DNA from: Pseudomonas sp. DC1.2
GTDB lineage: Bacteria > Pseudomonadota > Gammaproteobacteria > Pseudomonadales > Pseudomonadaceae
NCBI RefSeq assembly: GCF_034351645.1
Contig: NZ_CP133782.1
Span: forward strand, 253,001-317,000
Reading direction: 5' to 3'
DNA: 64,000 bases
Part shown: one piece after another, positions 18,709 through 28,270 of the stretch
Position numbering within the stretch: the stretch's first letter is position 1
Layout: every line of letters starts with the position of its first letter
Made by a program: the position numbers and the translations under genes
Notes under the pieces: model-generated
The model's input: the letters and a program-made list of their open reading frames with translations, nothing else
Database searches by the model: none
Told to the model about the DNA's origin: nothing

Positions 18709-18787
18709 TAAAGACGTATGCGTATGAGTCGACCGAGGCTCCTCGCAACGCCCACTGATTCGCTTGTGGCGCAAGACGCGCACAGGC

Positions 18788-18803
18788 TGGCTTGCCCACT
18801 GCC
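18788..18803 (+). promoter_or_regulatory. Sigma-54 promoter of the hutU-hutG operon
   Basis: TGGCTTG-N4-CTGCC keeps GG and GC exactly 10 bp apart and matches TGGC, G and TGC of the consensus. The start would be near 18815. Sigma-54 and CbrB dependence of this operon was shown in P. fluorescens SBW25, from memory. Confidence 0.75.
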
Positions 18804-18840
18804 AGGGTTGGCTTGGATTGATCGCTGAGGAGTTTTTTCC

Positions 18841-20544
18841 GTGACTGACAATACCCAGAAACCTACGACTGCTGCTTTTACTAAGTACCGTGACGTCGAA
18901 ATCCGTGCGGCCCGTGGTAACACGCTGACCGCCAAGAGCTGGATGACTGAAGCGCCGCTGCGCATGTTGATGAACAACCTCGACCCGGAAGTCGCCGAGA
19001 ACCCTAAAGAACTGGTGGTTTACGGTGGTATCGGTCGTGCAGCGCGTAACTGGGAATGCTACGACAAGATCGTCGAAAGCCTGACCCACCTGAACGACGA
19101 CGAGACCCTGCTGGTGCAATCCGGCAAGCCGGTCGGCGTGTTCAAGACCCACAGCAACGCACCGCGCGTACTGATCGCCAACTCCAACCTGGTGCCCCAC
19201 TGGGCGAGTTGGGAACACTTCAACGAACTCGACGCCAAAGGCCTGGCCATGTACGGCCAGATGACCGCTGGCAGCTGGATCTACATCGGCAGCCAGGGCA
19301 TCGTTCAAGGCACCTACGAAACCTTCGTTGAAGCCGGTCGCCAGCATTACAACGACAACCTCACCGGTCGTTGGGTGCTGACCGCTGGCCTCGGTGGCAT
19401 GGGCGGCGCTCAACCACTGGCGGCTACGCTGGCGGGCGCTTGCTCGCTGAACATCGAATGCCAGCAGGTCAGTATCGATTTCCGTCTGAACAGCCGCTAT
19501 GTCGACGAGCAAGCCACTGACCTCGACGACGCCTTGGCTCGCATCGCCAAATACACCAAAGAAGGCAAGGCGATTTCCATTGCCCTGCTGGGTAACGCGG
19601 CTGAAATCCTGCCGGAACTGGTCAAGCGCGGCGTGCGCCCGGACATGGTCACCGACCAGACCAGCGCCCACGACCCACTCAACGGTTACCTACCGGCTGG
19701 CTGGACCTGGGAGGAGTACCGCGCTCGCGCCAAGACCGAACCCGCTGCCGTGGTCAAAGCCGCCAAGCAATCGATGGCGGTCCACGTGAAAGCCATGCTC
19801 GATTTCCAGAAAATGGGCATTCCGACCTTCGATTACGGCAACAACATCCGTCAGATGGCCCAGGAAGAGGGCGTGGAAAACGCATTCGATTTCCCGGGTT
19901 TCGTGCCGGCTTACATCCGTCCACTGTTCTGCCGTGGTATCGGTCCATTCCGTTGGGCTGCGCTGTCGGGCGATCCGCAAGACATCTACAAAACCGACGC
20001 CAAAGTCAAAGAGTTGATCCCGGACGACGCCCACCTGCACAACTGGCTGGACATGGCCCGCGAGCGCATCAGCTTCCAGGGCCTGCCGGCACGTATCTGC
20101 TGGGTAGGCTTGGGCCAGCGCGCCAAGCTCGGTCTGGCGTTCAACGAAATGGTCCGTAGCGGTGAATTGTCTGCGCCTATCGTGATTGGTCGCGACCACC
20201 TGGACTCCGGCTCCGTGGCCAGCCCGAACCGCGAAACCGAATCGATGCAGGATGGCTCTGACGCGGTATCCGACTGGCCGCTGCTCAACGCGCTGCTCAA
20301 CACCGCGAGCGGTGCGACCTGGGTTTCCCTGCACCACGGCGGTGGCGTCGGCATGGGCTTCTCTCAACACTCGGGCATGGTGATTGTTTGCGACGGTACG
20401 GACGAAGCGGCCGAGCGCATTGCGCGCGTGCTGCACAACGACCCGGCGACCGGCGTTATGCGTCATGCCGATGCCGGTTACCAGATCGCGATCGACTGCG
20501 CCAAAGAGCAAGGCCTGAACCTGCCGATGATTACCGGTAAATAA
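18841..20544 (+). CDS. hutU: Urocanate hydratase HutU
   Basis: 567-residue urocanase: urocanate plus water to 4-imidazolone-5-propanoate, using tightly bound NAD+. The NAD-binding segment [17 protein letters not shown] lies near residue 61, the Gly-rich [10 protein letters not shown] near 182, and the urocanase signature [16 protein letters not shown] near 362. GTG start preceded by GAGGAG. First gene of the ten-gene hut operon, directly behind the sigma-54 promoter. Confidence 0.98.
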   Translation: MTDNTQKPTTAAFTKYRDVEIRAARGNTLTAKSWMTEAPLRMLMNNLDPEVAENPKELVVYGGIGRAARNWECYDKIVESLTHLNDDETLLVQSGKPVGVFKTHSNAPRVLIANSNLVPHWASWEHFNELDAKGLAMYGQMTAGSWIYIGSQGIVQGTYETFVEAGRQHYNDNLTGRWVLTAGLGGMGGAQPLAATLAGACSLNIECQQVSIDFRLNSRYVDEQATDLDDALARIAKYTKEGKAISIALLGNAAEILPELVKRGVRPDMVTDQTSAHDPLNGYLPAGWTWEEYRARAKTEPAAVVKAAKQSMAVHVKAMLDFQKMGIPTFDYGNNIRQMAQEEGVENAFDFPGFVPAYIRPLFCRGIGPFRWAALSGDPQDIYKTDAKVKELIPDDAHLHNWLDMARERISFQGLPARICWVGLGQRAKLGLAFNEMVRSGELSAPIVIGRDHLDSGSVASPNRETESMQDGSDAVSDWPLLNALLNTASGATWVSLHHGGGVGMGFSQHSGMVIVCDGTDEAAERIARVLHNDPATGVMRHADAGYQIAIDCAKEQGLNLPMITGK

Positions 20545-20596
20545 CGCTGAAATACCCGTTTGAGTGAATCCCATAACAATCCACAGAGGTTGAACC

Positions 20597-22066
20597 ATGG
20601 CTGTTAACAACGATCGTGCAGGCAGTAAACCGTTGATCGAGAAACGTTCGATCGACTACATCCCGGAAGCGGAAAGACACGGTCGTCTATTAAGCCAGTT
20701 CACCCTGTGGCTGGGTGCCAACCTGCAAATCACCGCCATTGTGACCGGTGCTTTGGCCGTCGTGCTCGGCGGCGATGTGTTCTGGTCGTTGATCGGCTTG
20801 TTGATCGGGCAACTGCTCGGCGGCGGCGTCATGGCGCTGCACGCGGCCCAAGGCCCGCAACTGGGCTTGCCGCAAATGATCTCCAGTCGCGTGCAGTTTG
20901 GCGTGTATGGAGCGGTGATTCCGCTGGTGCTGGTGTGCCTGATGTACATCGGTTTCTCGGCCAGTGGTTCGTTGCTGGCGGGGCAAGCAGTGGCGCAGTT
21001 GCTGCACGTCGAAGACTGGGTCGGCATTGTGCTGTTCGCCGGCTCGATCATGGTCTTCACCGTCTTCGGCTACCGGGTGATTCACGGCATCGGCCGGATC
21101 GCCAGCGTCCTGGGTGTGATCGCTTTCGTTTACCTGTTCTACAAACTGTTGGCCGGCAACGACATCATGGCGTTGCTCGGTAACAAGCATTTCTCACTCG
21201 CGAGTTTCCTGTTGGCGGTGTCGCTGTCGGCGTCCTGGCAGATCGCGTTCGGCCCTTATGTGGCGGACTACTCGCGTTACCTGCCGCGCAGCACTTCGGC
21301 TTCGAAAACCTTCTGGGCCGTGGGCCTGGGTTCGGTGATCGGCGCGCAGGCGTCGATGGTCTTCGGTGTGTTCGCCGCAGCGCTGGCGGGCTCACAATTC
21401 GCTCACCATGAAGTGTCGTTCATCGTCAGCCTCGGCGGCACCGGTATCGTCGCCGGTTTGCTGTACTTCGCGGTGGCGTTTGGCAAGGTCACGGTGACCA
21501 CACTCAACGCATACGGCAGCTTTATGTCGATCGCGACCATCATCAGCGGCTTCCGTGGCAGCCGGCACATCCCAAGTGCCGTGCGCTTGTTGTACATCTT
21601 CATCATGGTGTCGTTGGCCACCGCTTTGGCGTTGCTGGGCAAGGACTCGTTCCTCAAGGATTTCTCCGCGTTCATCCTGTTCCTGCTGGCGTTCTTCACG
21701 CCGTGGAGCGCGATCAATCTGGTGGACTTCTACTGCATCACCAAAGAACGCTACGACATCCCGGCACTGTCCGACCCGAACGCTCGCTACGGTCGCTGGA
21801 ACCTCATGGGTATCAGCATCTATGTGTTCGGCGTGTTGATTCAGATGCCGTTCATGTCTACCCACTTCTATACGGGCCCTCTGGTGGCGAGTCTCGGTGA
21901 TACCGACATCTCGTGGATCATCGGCCTGGTGGTGCCTGCGGTGATGTATTACTTCGCCGCTAAAAAGTGGCACAGCCCAATACCCGATCATTTGATCCTG
22001 CCGGTCGAGCAGGGCGTGGTCACCGAACAAAAGCTGAGTAAGGCCGGTCGTGCTGCTGCGATCTAG
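20597..22066 (+). CDS. hutTu: NCS1/CodB-type permease, probable urocanate transporter
   Basis: 489 residues with about 12 transmembrane helices and the cytosine-permease (NCS1) fold; the N-terminus has the family's WLGANLQI segment. In fluorescent pseudomonads the CodB-like gene between hutU and hutX is, as I recall, the urocanate carrier HutTu. That assignment rests on position and family rather than on substrate residues. Starts at ATG 20597 with AGAGGT upstream, 52 bp after hutU. Confidence 0.8.
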   Translation: MAVNNDRAGSKPLIEKRSIDYIPEAERHGRLLSQFTLWLGANLQITAIVTGALAVVLGGDVFWSLIGLLIGQLLGGGVMALHAAQGPQLGLPQMISSRVQFGVYGAVIPLVLVCLMYIGFSASGSLLAGQAVAQLLHVEDWVGIVLFAGSIMVFTVFGYRVIHGIGRIASVLGVIAFVYLFYKLLAGNDIMALLGNKHFSLASFLLAVSLSASWQIAFGPYVADYSRYLPRSTSASKTFWAVGLGSVIGAQASMVFGVFAAALAGSQFAHHEVSFIVSLGGTGIVAGLLYFAVAFGKVTVTTLNAYGSFMSIATIISGFRGSRHIPSAVRLLYIFIMVSLATALALLGKDSFLKDFSAFILFLLAFFTPWSAINLVDFYCITKERYDIPALSDPNARYGRWNLMGISIYVFGVLIQMPFMSTHFYTGPLVASLGDTDISWIIGLVVPAVMYYFAAKKWHSPIPDHLILPVEQGVVTEQKLSKAGRAAAI

Positions 22067-22141
22067 ACCTTGATGGGACGTGGACAGGGCTGGATGCCTC
22101 TTGACTGCCGTAAGCCAACTCATGATTAGGAGCGTCACACA

Positions 22142-23110
22142 ATGAAATCGAACAAGACCCTGCTGAGCACTTTGCTTTCCATCGGCTTGCTGGCCAGTGC
22201 CGGCGCCACTCAGGCTGCCGGTTGGTGTGAGTCGGGCAAACCGGTGAAATTCGCCGGCCTGAATTGGGAAAGCGCGATGCTGCTGACCGACGTGCTGCAA
22301 GTTGTGTTGGAGAAAGGCTACGACTGCAAGACCGACAGCCTGCCGGGCAACTCGATCACCATGGAAAACGCCCTGAGCAGCAACGATATTCAAGTGTTTG
22401 CCGAAGAATGGGTTGGCCGTAGCGAGGTCTGGAACAAGGCTGAGAAGGCCGGCAAAGTCGTCGGTGTCGGCGCTCCGGTGGTGGGTGCGATTGAAGGCTG
22501 GTACGTGCCGCGCTACGTGATCGAAGGTGACGCCAAACGCAAGCTGGAGCCCAAGGCTGCGGGTCTGAAAAACATTGCTGACCTGGCCCAGTACGCTGCT
22601 GTGTTCAAGGATCAGGAAGAGCCCTCCAAGGGCCGCTTCTACAACTGTCCGGCCGGCTGGACCTGTGAACTCGACAACAGCGAAATGCTCAAAAGCTATG
22701 GTTTGGAAAGCAGCTACACCAACTTCCGCCCAGGCACCGGTCCGGCGCTCGATGCGGCGGTGCTGTCGAGCTACAAGCGTGGCGAGCCGATCCTGTTCTA
22801 CTACTGGTCGCCAACGCCGCTAATGGGCCAGGTGGACCTGGTGAAACTTGAAGAGAAACCGGGTGTGGACAAGCGCGTGACCATCAAAGTCGGGCTGTCC
22901 AAGACCTTCCACGACCAGGCCCCGGAACTGGTGGCTGTGCTGGAAAAGGTCAACCTGCCGATCGACATCCTCAACCAAAACTTGGGGCGCATGACCAAAG
23001 AGCGGATCGAATCGCCAAAACTGGCGAAGATCTTCTTGAAGGAACATCCTGAGGTCTGGCATGCCTGGGTGAGCGACGACGCAGCCAGGAAAATCGACGC
23101 GGCCTTGTAG
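22142..23110 (+). CDS. hutX: Histidine ABC transporter, periplasmic binding protein HutX
   Basis: 322 residues of the OpuAC/ProX (quaternary-amine type) binding-protein family. The signal peptide ends after GATQA. Aromatic residues expected of the ligand box are present (GLNWESAM, EEWVGRSEVW, FYYWSP). Followed by hutW and hutV, it forms the HutXWV importer, high affinity for histidine by analogy with other species. GGAGCG precedes the start ATG 22142. Confidence 0.9.
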   Translation: MKSNKTLLSTLLSIGLLASAGATQAAGWCESGKPVKFAGLNWESAMLLTDVLQVVLEKGYDCKTDSLPGNSITMENALSSNDIQVFAEEWVGRSEVWNKAEKAGKVVGVGAPVVGAIEGWYVPRYVIEGDAKRKLEPKAAGLKNIADLAQYAAVFKDQEEPSKGRFYNCPAGWTCELDNSEMLKSYGLESSYTNFRPGTGPALDAAVLSSYKRGEPILFYYWSPTPLMGQVDLVKLEEKPGVDKRVTIKVGLSKTFHDQAPELVAVLEKVNLPIDILNQNLGRMTKERIESPKLAKIFLKEHPEVWHAWVSDDAARKIDAAL

Positions 23111-23180
23111 GTCGGGCTTTTCCGACTGCCGGCGACGGCAGTCGGACGCTTGATCGCAACCCCTTGATTGAGAGTCTCTT

Positions 23181-24032
23181 ATGTTTCCCGAAAGCTTTAC
23201 CTTTTCCATTGCCGAGTGGGTCAACGGTTGGGTCGATTCGCTGGTGACCAACTACGGCGACGTGTTCCGGCAGATCTCCGACACCCTCCTATGGGCCATC
23301 GTCCACCTTGAAGGCCTGCTGCGTGCAGCGCCCTGGTGGCTGATGCTGGCCATCGTGGCCGGCATCGCGTGGCACGCGACCCGCAAAGTCGTTACCACCG
23401 TGGTCATCGTCGGTTTGCTGTTTCTGGTGGGGGCGGTTGGCCTCTGGGACAAGCTGATGCAGACCTTGGCGTTAATGCTGGTGGCGACGCTAATCTCGGT
23501 GTTGATCGGCATTCCGCTGGGCATTCTTTCGGCCCGCAGCAATCGTCTGCGTTCGGTGCTGATGCCGCTGCTGGACATCATGCAGACGATGCCGAGCTTC
23601 GTGTATTTGATCCCGGTGCTGATGTTGTTCGGCCTGGGCAAGGTGCCAGCGATTTTCGCCACCGTGATCTACGCAGCGCCGCCGCTGATTCGTCTGACCG
23701 ATCTGGGCATCCGCCAAGTGGACGGTGAGGTAATGGAAGCGATCAACGCTTTTGGTGCCAACCGCTGGCAGCAACTGTTCGGGGTGCAATTGCCCCTGGC
23801 CCTGCCGAGCATCATGGCCGGGATCAACCAGACCACCATGATGGCCCTGTCGATGGTGGTGATTGCCTCGATGATTGGTGCTCGTGGCCTGGGCGAAGAT
23901 GTGTTGGTGGGGATTCAGACCCTCAACGTTGGACGAGGCCTGGAGGCCGGTCTGGCGATCGTGATTCTGGCAGTGGTCATCGACCGCATTACTCAGGCCT
24001 ATGGTCGGCCACGGCATGAGGCGAACAAATGA
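23181..24032 (+). CDS. hutW: Histidine ABC transporter permease HutW
   Basis: 283 residues, ProW-like, with five or six membrane helices and the BPD_transp_1 EAA loop (EAINAFGANRWQQLFGVQLPLALPSIMAG). The stop overlaps the hutV start (ATGA), so synthesis of permease and ATPase is coupled. Confidence 0.92.
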   Translation: MFPESFTFSIAEWVNGWVDSLVTNYGDVFRQISDTLLWAIVHLEGLLRAAPWWLMLAIVAGIAWHATRKVVTTVVIVGLLFLVGAVGLWDKLMQTLALMLVATLISVLIGIPLGILSARSNRLRSVLMPLLDIMQTMPSFVYLIPVLMLFGLGKVPAIFATVIYAAPPLIRLTDLGIRQVDGEVMEAINAFGANRWQQLFGVQLPLALPSIMAGINQTTMMALSMVVIASMIGARGLGEDVLVGIQTLNVGRGLEAGLAIVILAVVIDRITQAYGRPRHEANK

Positions 24033-24859
24033 GCAACGCAGCCATCAGCAAGATCGAAGTCAAAAACGTCTTCAAGATTTTCGGCAACCGTTCCAAGGAT
24101 GCACTGGCGATGATTGGCCAGGGCAAAACCAAGGACCAAGTGTTGGCCGATACCGGCTGCGTGGTCGGCGTGAACGATTTGTCGTTAAGCATCGCCACCG
24201 GCGAAATCTTTGTGATCATGGGCCTGTCGGGTTCCGGAAAATCGACGCTGGTGCGTCACTTCAACCGCCTGATCGATCCCACCAGCGGCGCGATCCTGGT
24301 GGACGGCGTGGACATCCTGCAATACGACATGGAAGCCCTGCGCCAATTCCGTCGGCACAAGATCAGCATGGTGTTCCAGAGCTTCGGCCTGCTGCCGCAC
24401 AAGACCGTGGTGGACAACGTCGCCTACGGCTTGAAAGTGCGCGGCGAGAGCCAGCAGGTGTGCGCCGAGCGCGCGCTGCACTGGATCAACACCGTGGGCC
24501 TCAAGGGCTACGAAAACAAATACCCGCATCAGCTCTCTGGTGGCATGCGTCAGCGCGTTGGCCTGGCCCGTGCTTTGGCGGCGGACACTGACATCATCCT
24601 GATGGACGAAGCGTTCAGCGCCCTCGACCCGTTGATTCGCGCCGAGATGCAGGACCAGTTGCTGGAACTGCAAAAGACCCTGCACAAGACCATCGTCTTC
24701 ATCACCCACGACCTCGACGAGGCCGTGCGCATTGGCAACCGCATTGCGATCCTCAAGGATGGGCGGTTGATTCAGGTGGGGACGCCGCGCGAGATCCTGC
24801 ATTCACCGGCGGATGAGTATGTGGATCGGTTCGTACAGCGGCGGGCCGCAGTGGTTTAA
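24029..24859 (+). CDS. hutV: Histidine ABC transporter ATP-binding protein HutV
   Basis: 276-residue ProV-like ATPase. Walker A GLSGSGKST near residue 68, ABC signature LSGGMRQR, Walker B IILMDEAFSALD, and an H loop in FITHDLDEA. It has the ProV-specific insert with IGQGKTK before the first strand but lacks the C-terminal CBS domains of osmosensing ProV/OpuA, in line with a nutrient rather than osmotic role. Confidence 0.93.
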   Translation: MSNAAISKIEVKNVFKIFGNRSKDALAMIGQGKTKDQVLADTGCVVGVNDLSLSIATGEIFVIMGLSGSGKSTLVRHFNRLIDPTSGAILVDGVDILQYDMEALRQFRRHKISMVFQSFGLLPHKTVVDNVAYGLKVRGESQQVCAERALHWINTVGLKGYENKYPHQLSGGMRQRVGLARALAADTDIILMDEAFSALDPLIRAEMQDQLLELQKTLHKTIVFITHDLDEAVRIGNRIAILKDGRLIQVGTPREILHSPADEYVDRFVQRRAAVV

Positions 24860-24863
24860 GCAC

Positions 24864-25000
24864 TGATCGTTCCCACGCTCTGCGTGGGAATGCATCCCGT
24901 GACGCTTCGCGTCACACCTGCGCAGGGCTTGAGCCTTGCTCTGAAAACGGGGCGCAGAGCGTCCCAGGCGGCACTTCCACGCAGAGCGTGGGAACGATCA
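24864..25000. repeat. REPIN-like inverted pair of GATCGTTCCCACGC palindromes
   Basis: A full palindrome at 24864-24892 and its inverted copy at 24975-25000 are separated by 82 bp that contain another small hairpin (GACGCTTCGCGTC, 24901-24913). It sits inside the hut operon, between hutV and hutH1, where it could modulate mRNA stability. Confidence 0.88.
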
Positions 25001-25017
25001 AGTTCAAGAGGTCAACG

Positions 25018-26541
25018 ATGTCCCAGGCTGAAAAAATCGTTATCGCCGACGCAAAGTTGCGTTGGCAGGATGTGGTCATGGTCGCCCGTCATGGCGCACA
25101 GCTTGAGCTGTCTGCGCAGGCATGGGCACGGATCGACAATGCTCAGGCCATCGTCCAGCGCATCGTCGTCAGCGGCGAACGCGCCTATGGCGTCAACACC
25201 GGCCTGGGTGCCCTGTGCAATGTTTCGCTTAAAGATCACCAACTCAGCCAACTGTCGCGCAACACGTTGCTCAGCCACGCCTGTGGCGTTGGCGCGCCGC
25301 TGGCCGACGAGCAGACCCGCGCCATTCTCTGTGCCGCGATTCTCAATTACAGCCAGGGCAAATCCGGTATTCATCGCCAAGTGGTTGAAGCCCTGCTGGC
25401 GCTGCTCAATCGCGGTATCACCCCGCAAGTACCGTCCCAGGGGTCGGTGGGTTATTTAACCCATATGGCCCACATCAGCATTGCGCTACTGGGTGTCGGT
25501 AATGTCAGCTATCGCGGGCAAATTGTCAGCGCTGAGCACGCCTTGGCTGAAGCCGGGCTTGCGCCAGTGTTGCTCGGTGCCAAGGACGGTTTGTGCCTGG
25601 TCAACGGCACGCCGTGCATGACCGGCCTGAGTTGCCTCGCGCTCGCCGATGCGACGCGCCTGCTGCAATGGGCGGACGTGATCGGCGCCATGAGTTTCGA
25701 AGCGCAGCGCGGTCAGATCGCCGCGTTCGATGCCGAAATCATCGCATTGAAGCCGCACCCGGGCATGCAGCAGGTCGGCAGCAACCTGCGGGCGTTGCTT
25801 GCAGGCAGTGAAGTGATTGCCACTAGCCTGGGCCTCCGGACTCAGGACGCACTGAGCATTCGTTCGATCCCGCAGGTTCACGGCGCGGCCCGCGATCAAC
25901 TGGCGCACGCCGTCGTGCAGATTGAAACCGAACTCAACGCCGCCACCGACAACCCGTTGCTGTTGGGCACCCCGGATAGTTTCCGGGTCATGTCCCAAGC
26001 CAATCCGCATGGTCAATCGGTGGCGTTGGCCGCCGATGTGCTGGCGATTGCCATGGCAGAAATCGGCTCGATTGCAGAGCGTCGCCTCGACCGTTTGATC
26101 AATCCGCACGTCAGTGGGTTGCCGGCGTTTCTAGTGGCCAATCCCGGCGTCAATTCCGGAATGATGATCGTCCAGTACGTCGCCGCCTCGTTGTGTGCGC
26201 AAAACCGCCAATTGGCGCAGCCGGCGGTGCTCGACAACTACGTTACTTCGGGCCTTCAGGAAGACCACCTGAGCCTGGGCACTAACGCAGCGCTGAAGTT
26301 GCACCAGGTGCTGGAAAACTGCACGCAGATCCTCGCTATCGAGTATTTGCTGGCGGCCCAGGCTTTCGAATTTCTCAAACAACACTCTTTTGGCGTCGGC
26401 ACCGACGCGGCGTGGCGGTTGCTGCGCACGCGGGTGGCGGCGTATGACCAGGACCGCTGGCTGGCACCGGACATCGCCAGCGCTGCGTCGATTGTCAAAG
26501 ACCCGAATCTGCTGCAACACGTGTTACCGAACTTGCACTGA
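25018..26541 (+). CDS. hutH1: HutH1: histidine ammonia-lyase homologue lacking the MIO triad (probably catalytically dead)
   Basis: 507 residues, full length and uninterrupted, with the aromatic amino acid lyase fold. The tripeptide that cyclises into the MIO cofactor is exactly missing: it reads GSVG-YLTHMAH (residues 142-152) where the neighbouring HutH2 has [14 protein letters not shown]. Other changes against HutH2 are DPYSLR to DALSIR (Tyr to Leu at the equivalent of Tyr280) and GNFHAEP to ANPHGQS (loss of Phe329). YGVNTGLG, SHACGVG, NGTP and QEDH are kept. Of the two hutH copies in P. fluorescens SBW25 one was reported non-functional (from memory); this fits. Start ATG 25018 behind AGAGG. 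Confidence 0.9.
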   Translation: MSQAEKIVIADAKLRWQDVVMVARHGAQLELSAQAWARIDNAQAIVQRIVVSGERAYGVNTGLGALCNVSLKDHQLSQLSRNTLLSHACGVGAPLADEQTRAILCAAILNYSQGKSGIHRQVVEALLALLNRGITPQVPSQGSVGYLTHMAHISIALLGVGNVSYRGQIVSAEHALAEAGLAPVLLGAKDGLCLVNGTPCMTGLSCLALADATRLLQWADVIGAMSFEAQRGQIAAFDAEIIALKPHPGMQQVGSNLRALLAGSEVIATSLGLRTQDALSIRSIPQVHGAARDQLAHAVVQIETELNAATDNPLLLGTPDSFRVMSQANPHGQSVALAADVLAIAMAEIGSIAERRLDRLINPHVSGLPAFLVANPGVNSGMMIVQYVAASLCAQNRQLAQPAVLDNYVTSGLQEDHLSLGTNAALKLHQVLENCTQILAIEYLLAAQAFEFLKQHSFGVGTDAAWRLLRTRVAAYDQDRWLAPDIASAASIVKDPNLLQHVLPNLH

Positions 26542-26657
26542 TATCCATCAAAACCAGCGTGCCAAGGCGCCCCCGCTTAACAACGCGGGCGGCGACGGAC
26601 AACGGAAATTTCCGGAGCGTCTGGTGAGTTAATAAAAACTCTCAAAAGGAGAATGAA

Positions 26658-28190
26658 ATGACTGCGCTTAACCTGATCCCCGGCCAACTGAGCCTTGCCC
26701 AACTGCGTGATATCTATCAGCAACCGGTGAAAATATCCCTCGACCACAGCGCTTCGGCCCAGATCGAAGCCAGTGTCGCCTGCGTGGAACAGATCCTCGC
26801 CGAGAACCGCACCGCTTACGGCATCAACACCGGTTTCGGCCTGCTGGCCTCGACCCGCATCGCCAGCGAAGACCTGGAAAACCTCCAACGCTCACTGGTG
26901 TTGTCCCACGCGGCGGGCGTCGGCGAGCCGATCAGCGACGCACTGGTGCGTCTGGTCATGGTGCTTAAGGTCAACAGCCTGAGCCGTGGTTTCTCCGGTA
27001 TTCGTCGGGTGGTGATCGATGCGCTGATCGCCCTGATCAACGCCGAGGTGTACCCGCACATTCCCTTGAAAGGCTCGGTCGGTGCTTCCGGTGATTTGGC
27101 GCCGTTGGCGCACATGTCGCTGGTGCTGTTGGGCGAGGGCAAGGCGCGCTACAAAGGCGAATGGATGGACGCCACCGAGGCGCTGAAAATCGCCGGCCTG
27201 ACGCCGCTGACGTTGGCTGCCAAAGAAGGCCTGGCACTGCTTAACGGCACGCAGGTGTCCACTGCCTACGCATTACGCGGTCTGTTCGAAGGCGAAGATC
27301 TGTTCGCGGGTGCCGTGGCGCTGGGCAGCCTGACCGTTGAAGCCGTGCTGGGCTCGCGTTCGCCGTTCGACGCGCGCATCCATGCCGCCCGAGGCCAGAA
27401 AGGCCAGATCGACGTGGCTGCCGCTTACCGTGACTTGCTGGGCGAGCGCAGTGAAGTGTCCGATTCGCACCAGAACTGCGAAAAGGTCCAGGACCCCTAC
27501 TCCCTGCGCTGTCAGCCGCAAGTCATGGGTGCCTGTTTGACTCAGTTCCGGCACGCGGCCGACGTGTTAGTCATCGAAGCCAACGCCGTGTCGGATAACC
27601 CGCTGGTATTCGCTGCCGAAGGTGACGTGATCTCCGGCGGTAACTTTCACGCTGAACCCGTGGCCATGGCCGCTGACAACATGGCGCTGGCCATCGCTGA
27701 AATCGGCTCGCTGAGTGAGCGTCGTATCTCGTTGATGATGGACAAGCATATGTCGCAACTGCCGCCGTTCCTGGTGGCCAACGGCGGCGTGAACTCCGGC
27801 TTCATGATCGCCCAGGTGACGGCCGCTGCCTTGGCCAGTGAGAACAAAGCGTTGTCTCATCCGCATTCGGTGGACAGCTTGCCGACGTCCGCCAACCAGG
27901 AAGACCACGTTTCCATGGCGCCAGCCGCTGGCAAGCGCCTGTGGGAAATGGCCGAAAACACGCGCGGCGTTCTGGCGGTCGAATGGCTGGCTGCCTGCCA
28001 GGGGCTGGACCTGCGTCACGGTCTGAAGACGTCGTCGAAACTGGAGAAGGCGCGCGCCATCCTGCGGGCTGAAGTGCCGTTTTATGAGAAGGATCGTTTC
28101 TTTGCACCGGACATCAATGCAGCGACTGAGCTGTTGGCGACGCGTTGCCTGAATGAGCTGGTGTCGGTGAAGTTGCTGCCGAGCCTGTAA
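26658..28190 (+). CDS. hutH: Histidine ammonia-lyase HutH (active copy)
   Basis: 510 residues; removes ammonia from L-histidine to give urocanate, the first step of the pathway and the source of the inducer. The MIO triad Ala143-Ser144-Gly145 sits in [14 protein letters not shown]. Tyr54 (YGINTGFG), His84 (SHAAGVG), the Asn of NGTQ, Tyr and Arg of DPYSLR, the Phe of NFHAEP and the Glu of QEDHVSM are all present. AAAAGGAG precedes the ATG. This should be the copy named hutH2 in strains that carry two. Confidence 0.97.
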   Translation: MTALNLIPGQLSLAQLRDIYQQPVKISLDHSASAQIEASVACVEQILAENRTAYGINTGFGLLASTRIASEDLENLQRSLVLSHAAGVGEPISDALVRLVMVLKVNSLSRGFSGIRRVVIDALIALINAEVYPHIPLKGSVGASGDLAPLAHMSLVLLGEGKARYKGEWMDATEALKIAGLTPLTLAAKEGLALLNGTQVSTAYALRGLFEGEDLFAGAVALGSLTVEAVLGSRSPFDARIHAARGQKGQIDVAAAYRDLLGERSEVSDSHQNCEKVQDPYSLRCQPQVMGACLTQFRHAADVLVIEANAVSDNPLVFAAEGDVISGGNFHAEPVAMAADNMALAIAEIGSLSERRISLMMDKHMSQLPPFLVANGGVNSGFMIAQVTAAALASENKALSHPHSVDSLPTSANQEDHVSMAPAAGKRLWEMAENTRGVLAVEWLAACQGLDLRHGLKTSSKLEKARAILRAEVPFYEKDRFFAPDINAATELLATRCLNELVSVKLLPSL

Positions 28191-28204
28191 TTAGCCTCGG
28201 TTTT

Positions 28205-28239
28205 ATGATCGTTCCCGCGCGCTGCGTGGGAGCGATCAT
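28205..28239. repeat. REP-like palindrome, GATCGTTCCC family
   Basis: ATGATCGTTCCCGCGC...GTGGGAGCGATCAT is a near-perfect hairpin in the short gap between hutH and hutT, inside the operon. Confidence 0.82.
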
Positions 28240-28270
28240 TTCCTCCAATAAAAATAATTAAGGACGAGCA

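Larger units (their letters stand above)
18446..18840. other. Regulatory gap between hutCD and the hutU operon
   Basis: 395 bp without a gene. In order it holds a REP-like palindrome (18461-18490), an AT-richer stretch, a HutC operator (18695-18708), a sigma-54 promoter (18788-18803) and the hutU leader. Confidence 0.8.

Noticed and set aside
19690..20610. 306-codon minus-strand frame within hutU
   Set aside because: Antisense to the strongly conserved urocanase; no start context or domain.
24864..25000. Repeat cluster considered as a CRISPR array
   Set aside because: The units are inverted palindromes in pairs, not direct repeats with regular spacers, and no cas gene is present.
24884..25459. 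Plus-strand frame spanning the REPIN and the start of hutH1
   Set aside because: It begins in repeat DNA and overlaps hutH1 in another frame; the Arg/Ser-rich translation is not protein-like.
26013..26520. Possible frameshift or decay in hutH1
   Set aside because: The frame is continuous to a normal C-terminus, so hutH1 is an intact ORF with lost active-site residues, not a broken gene.
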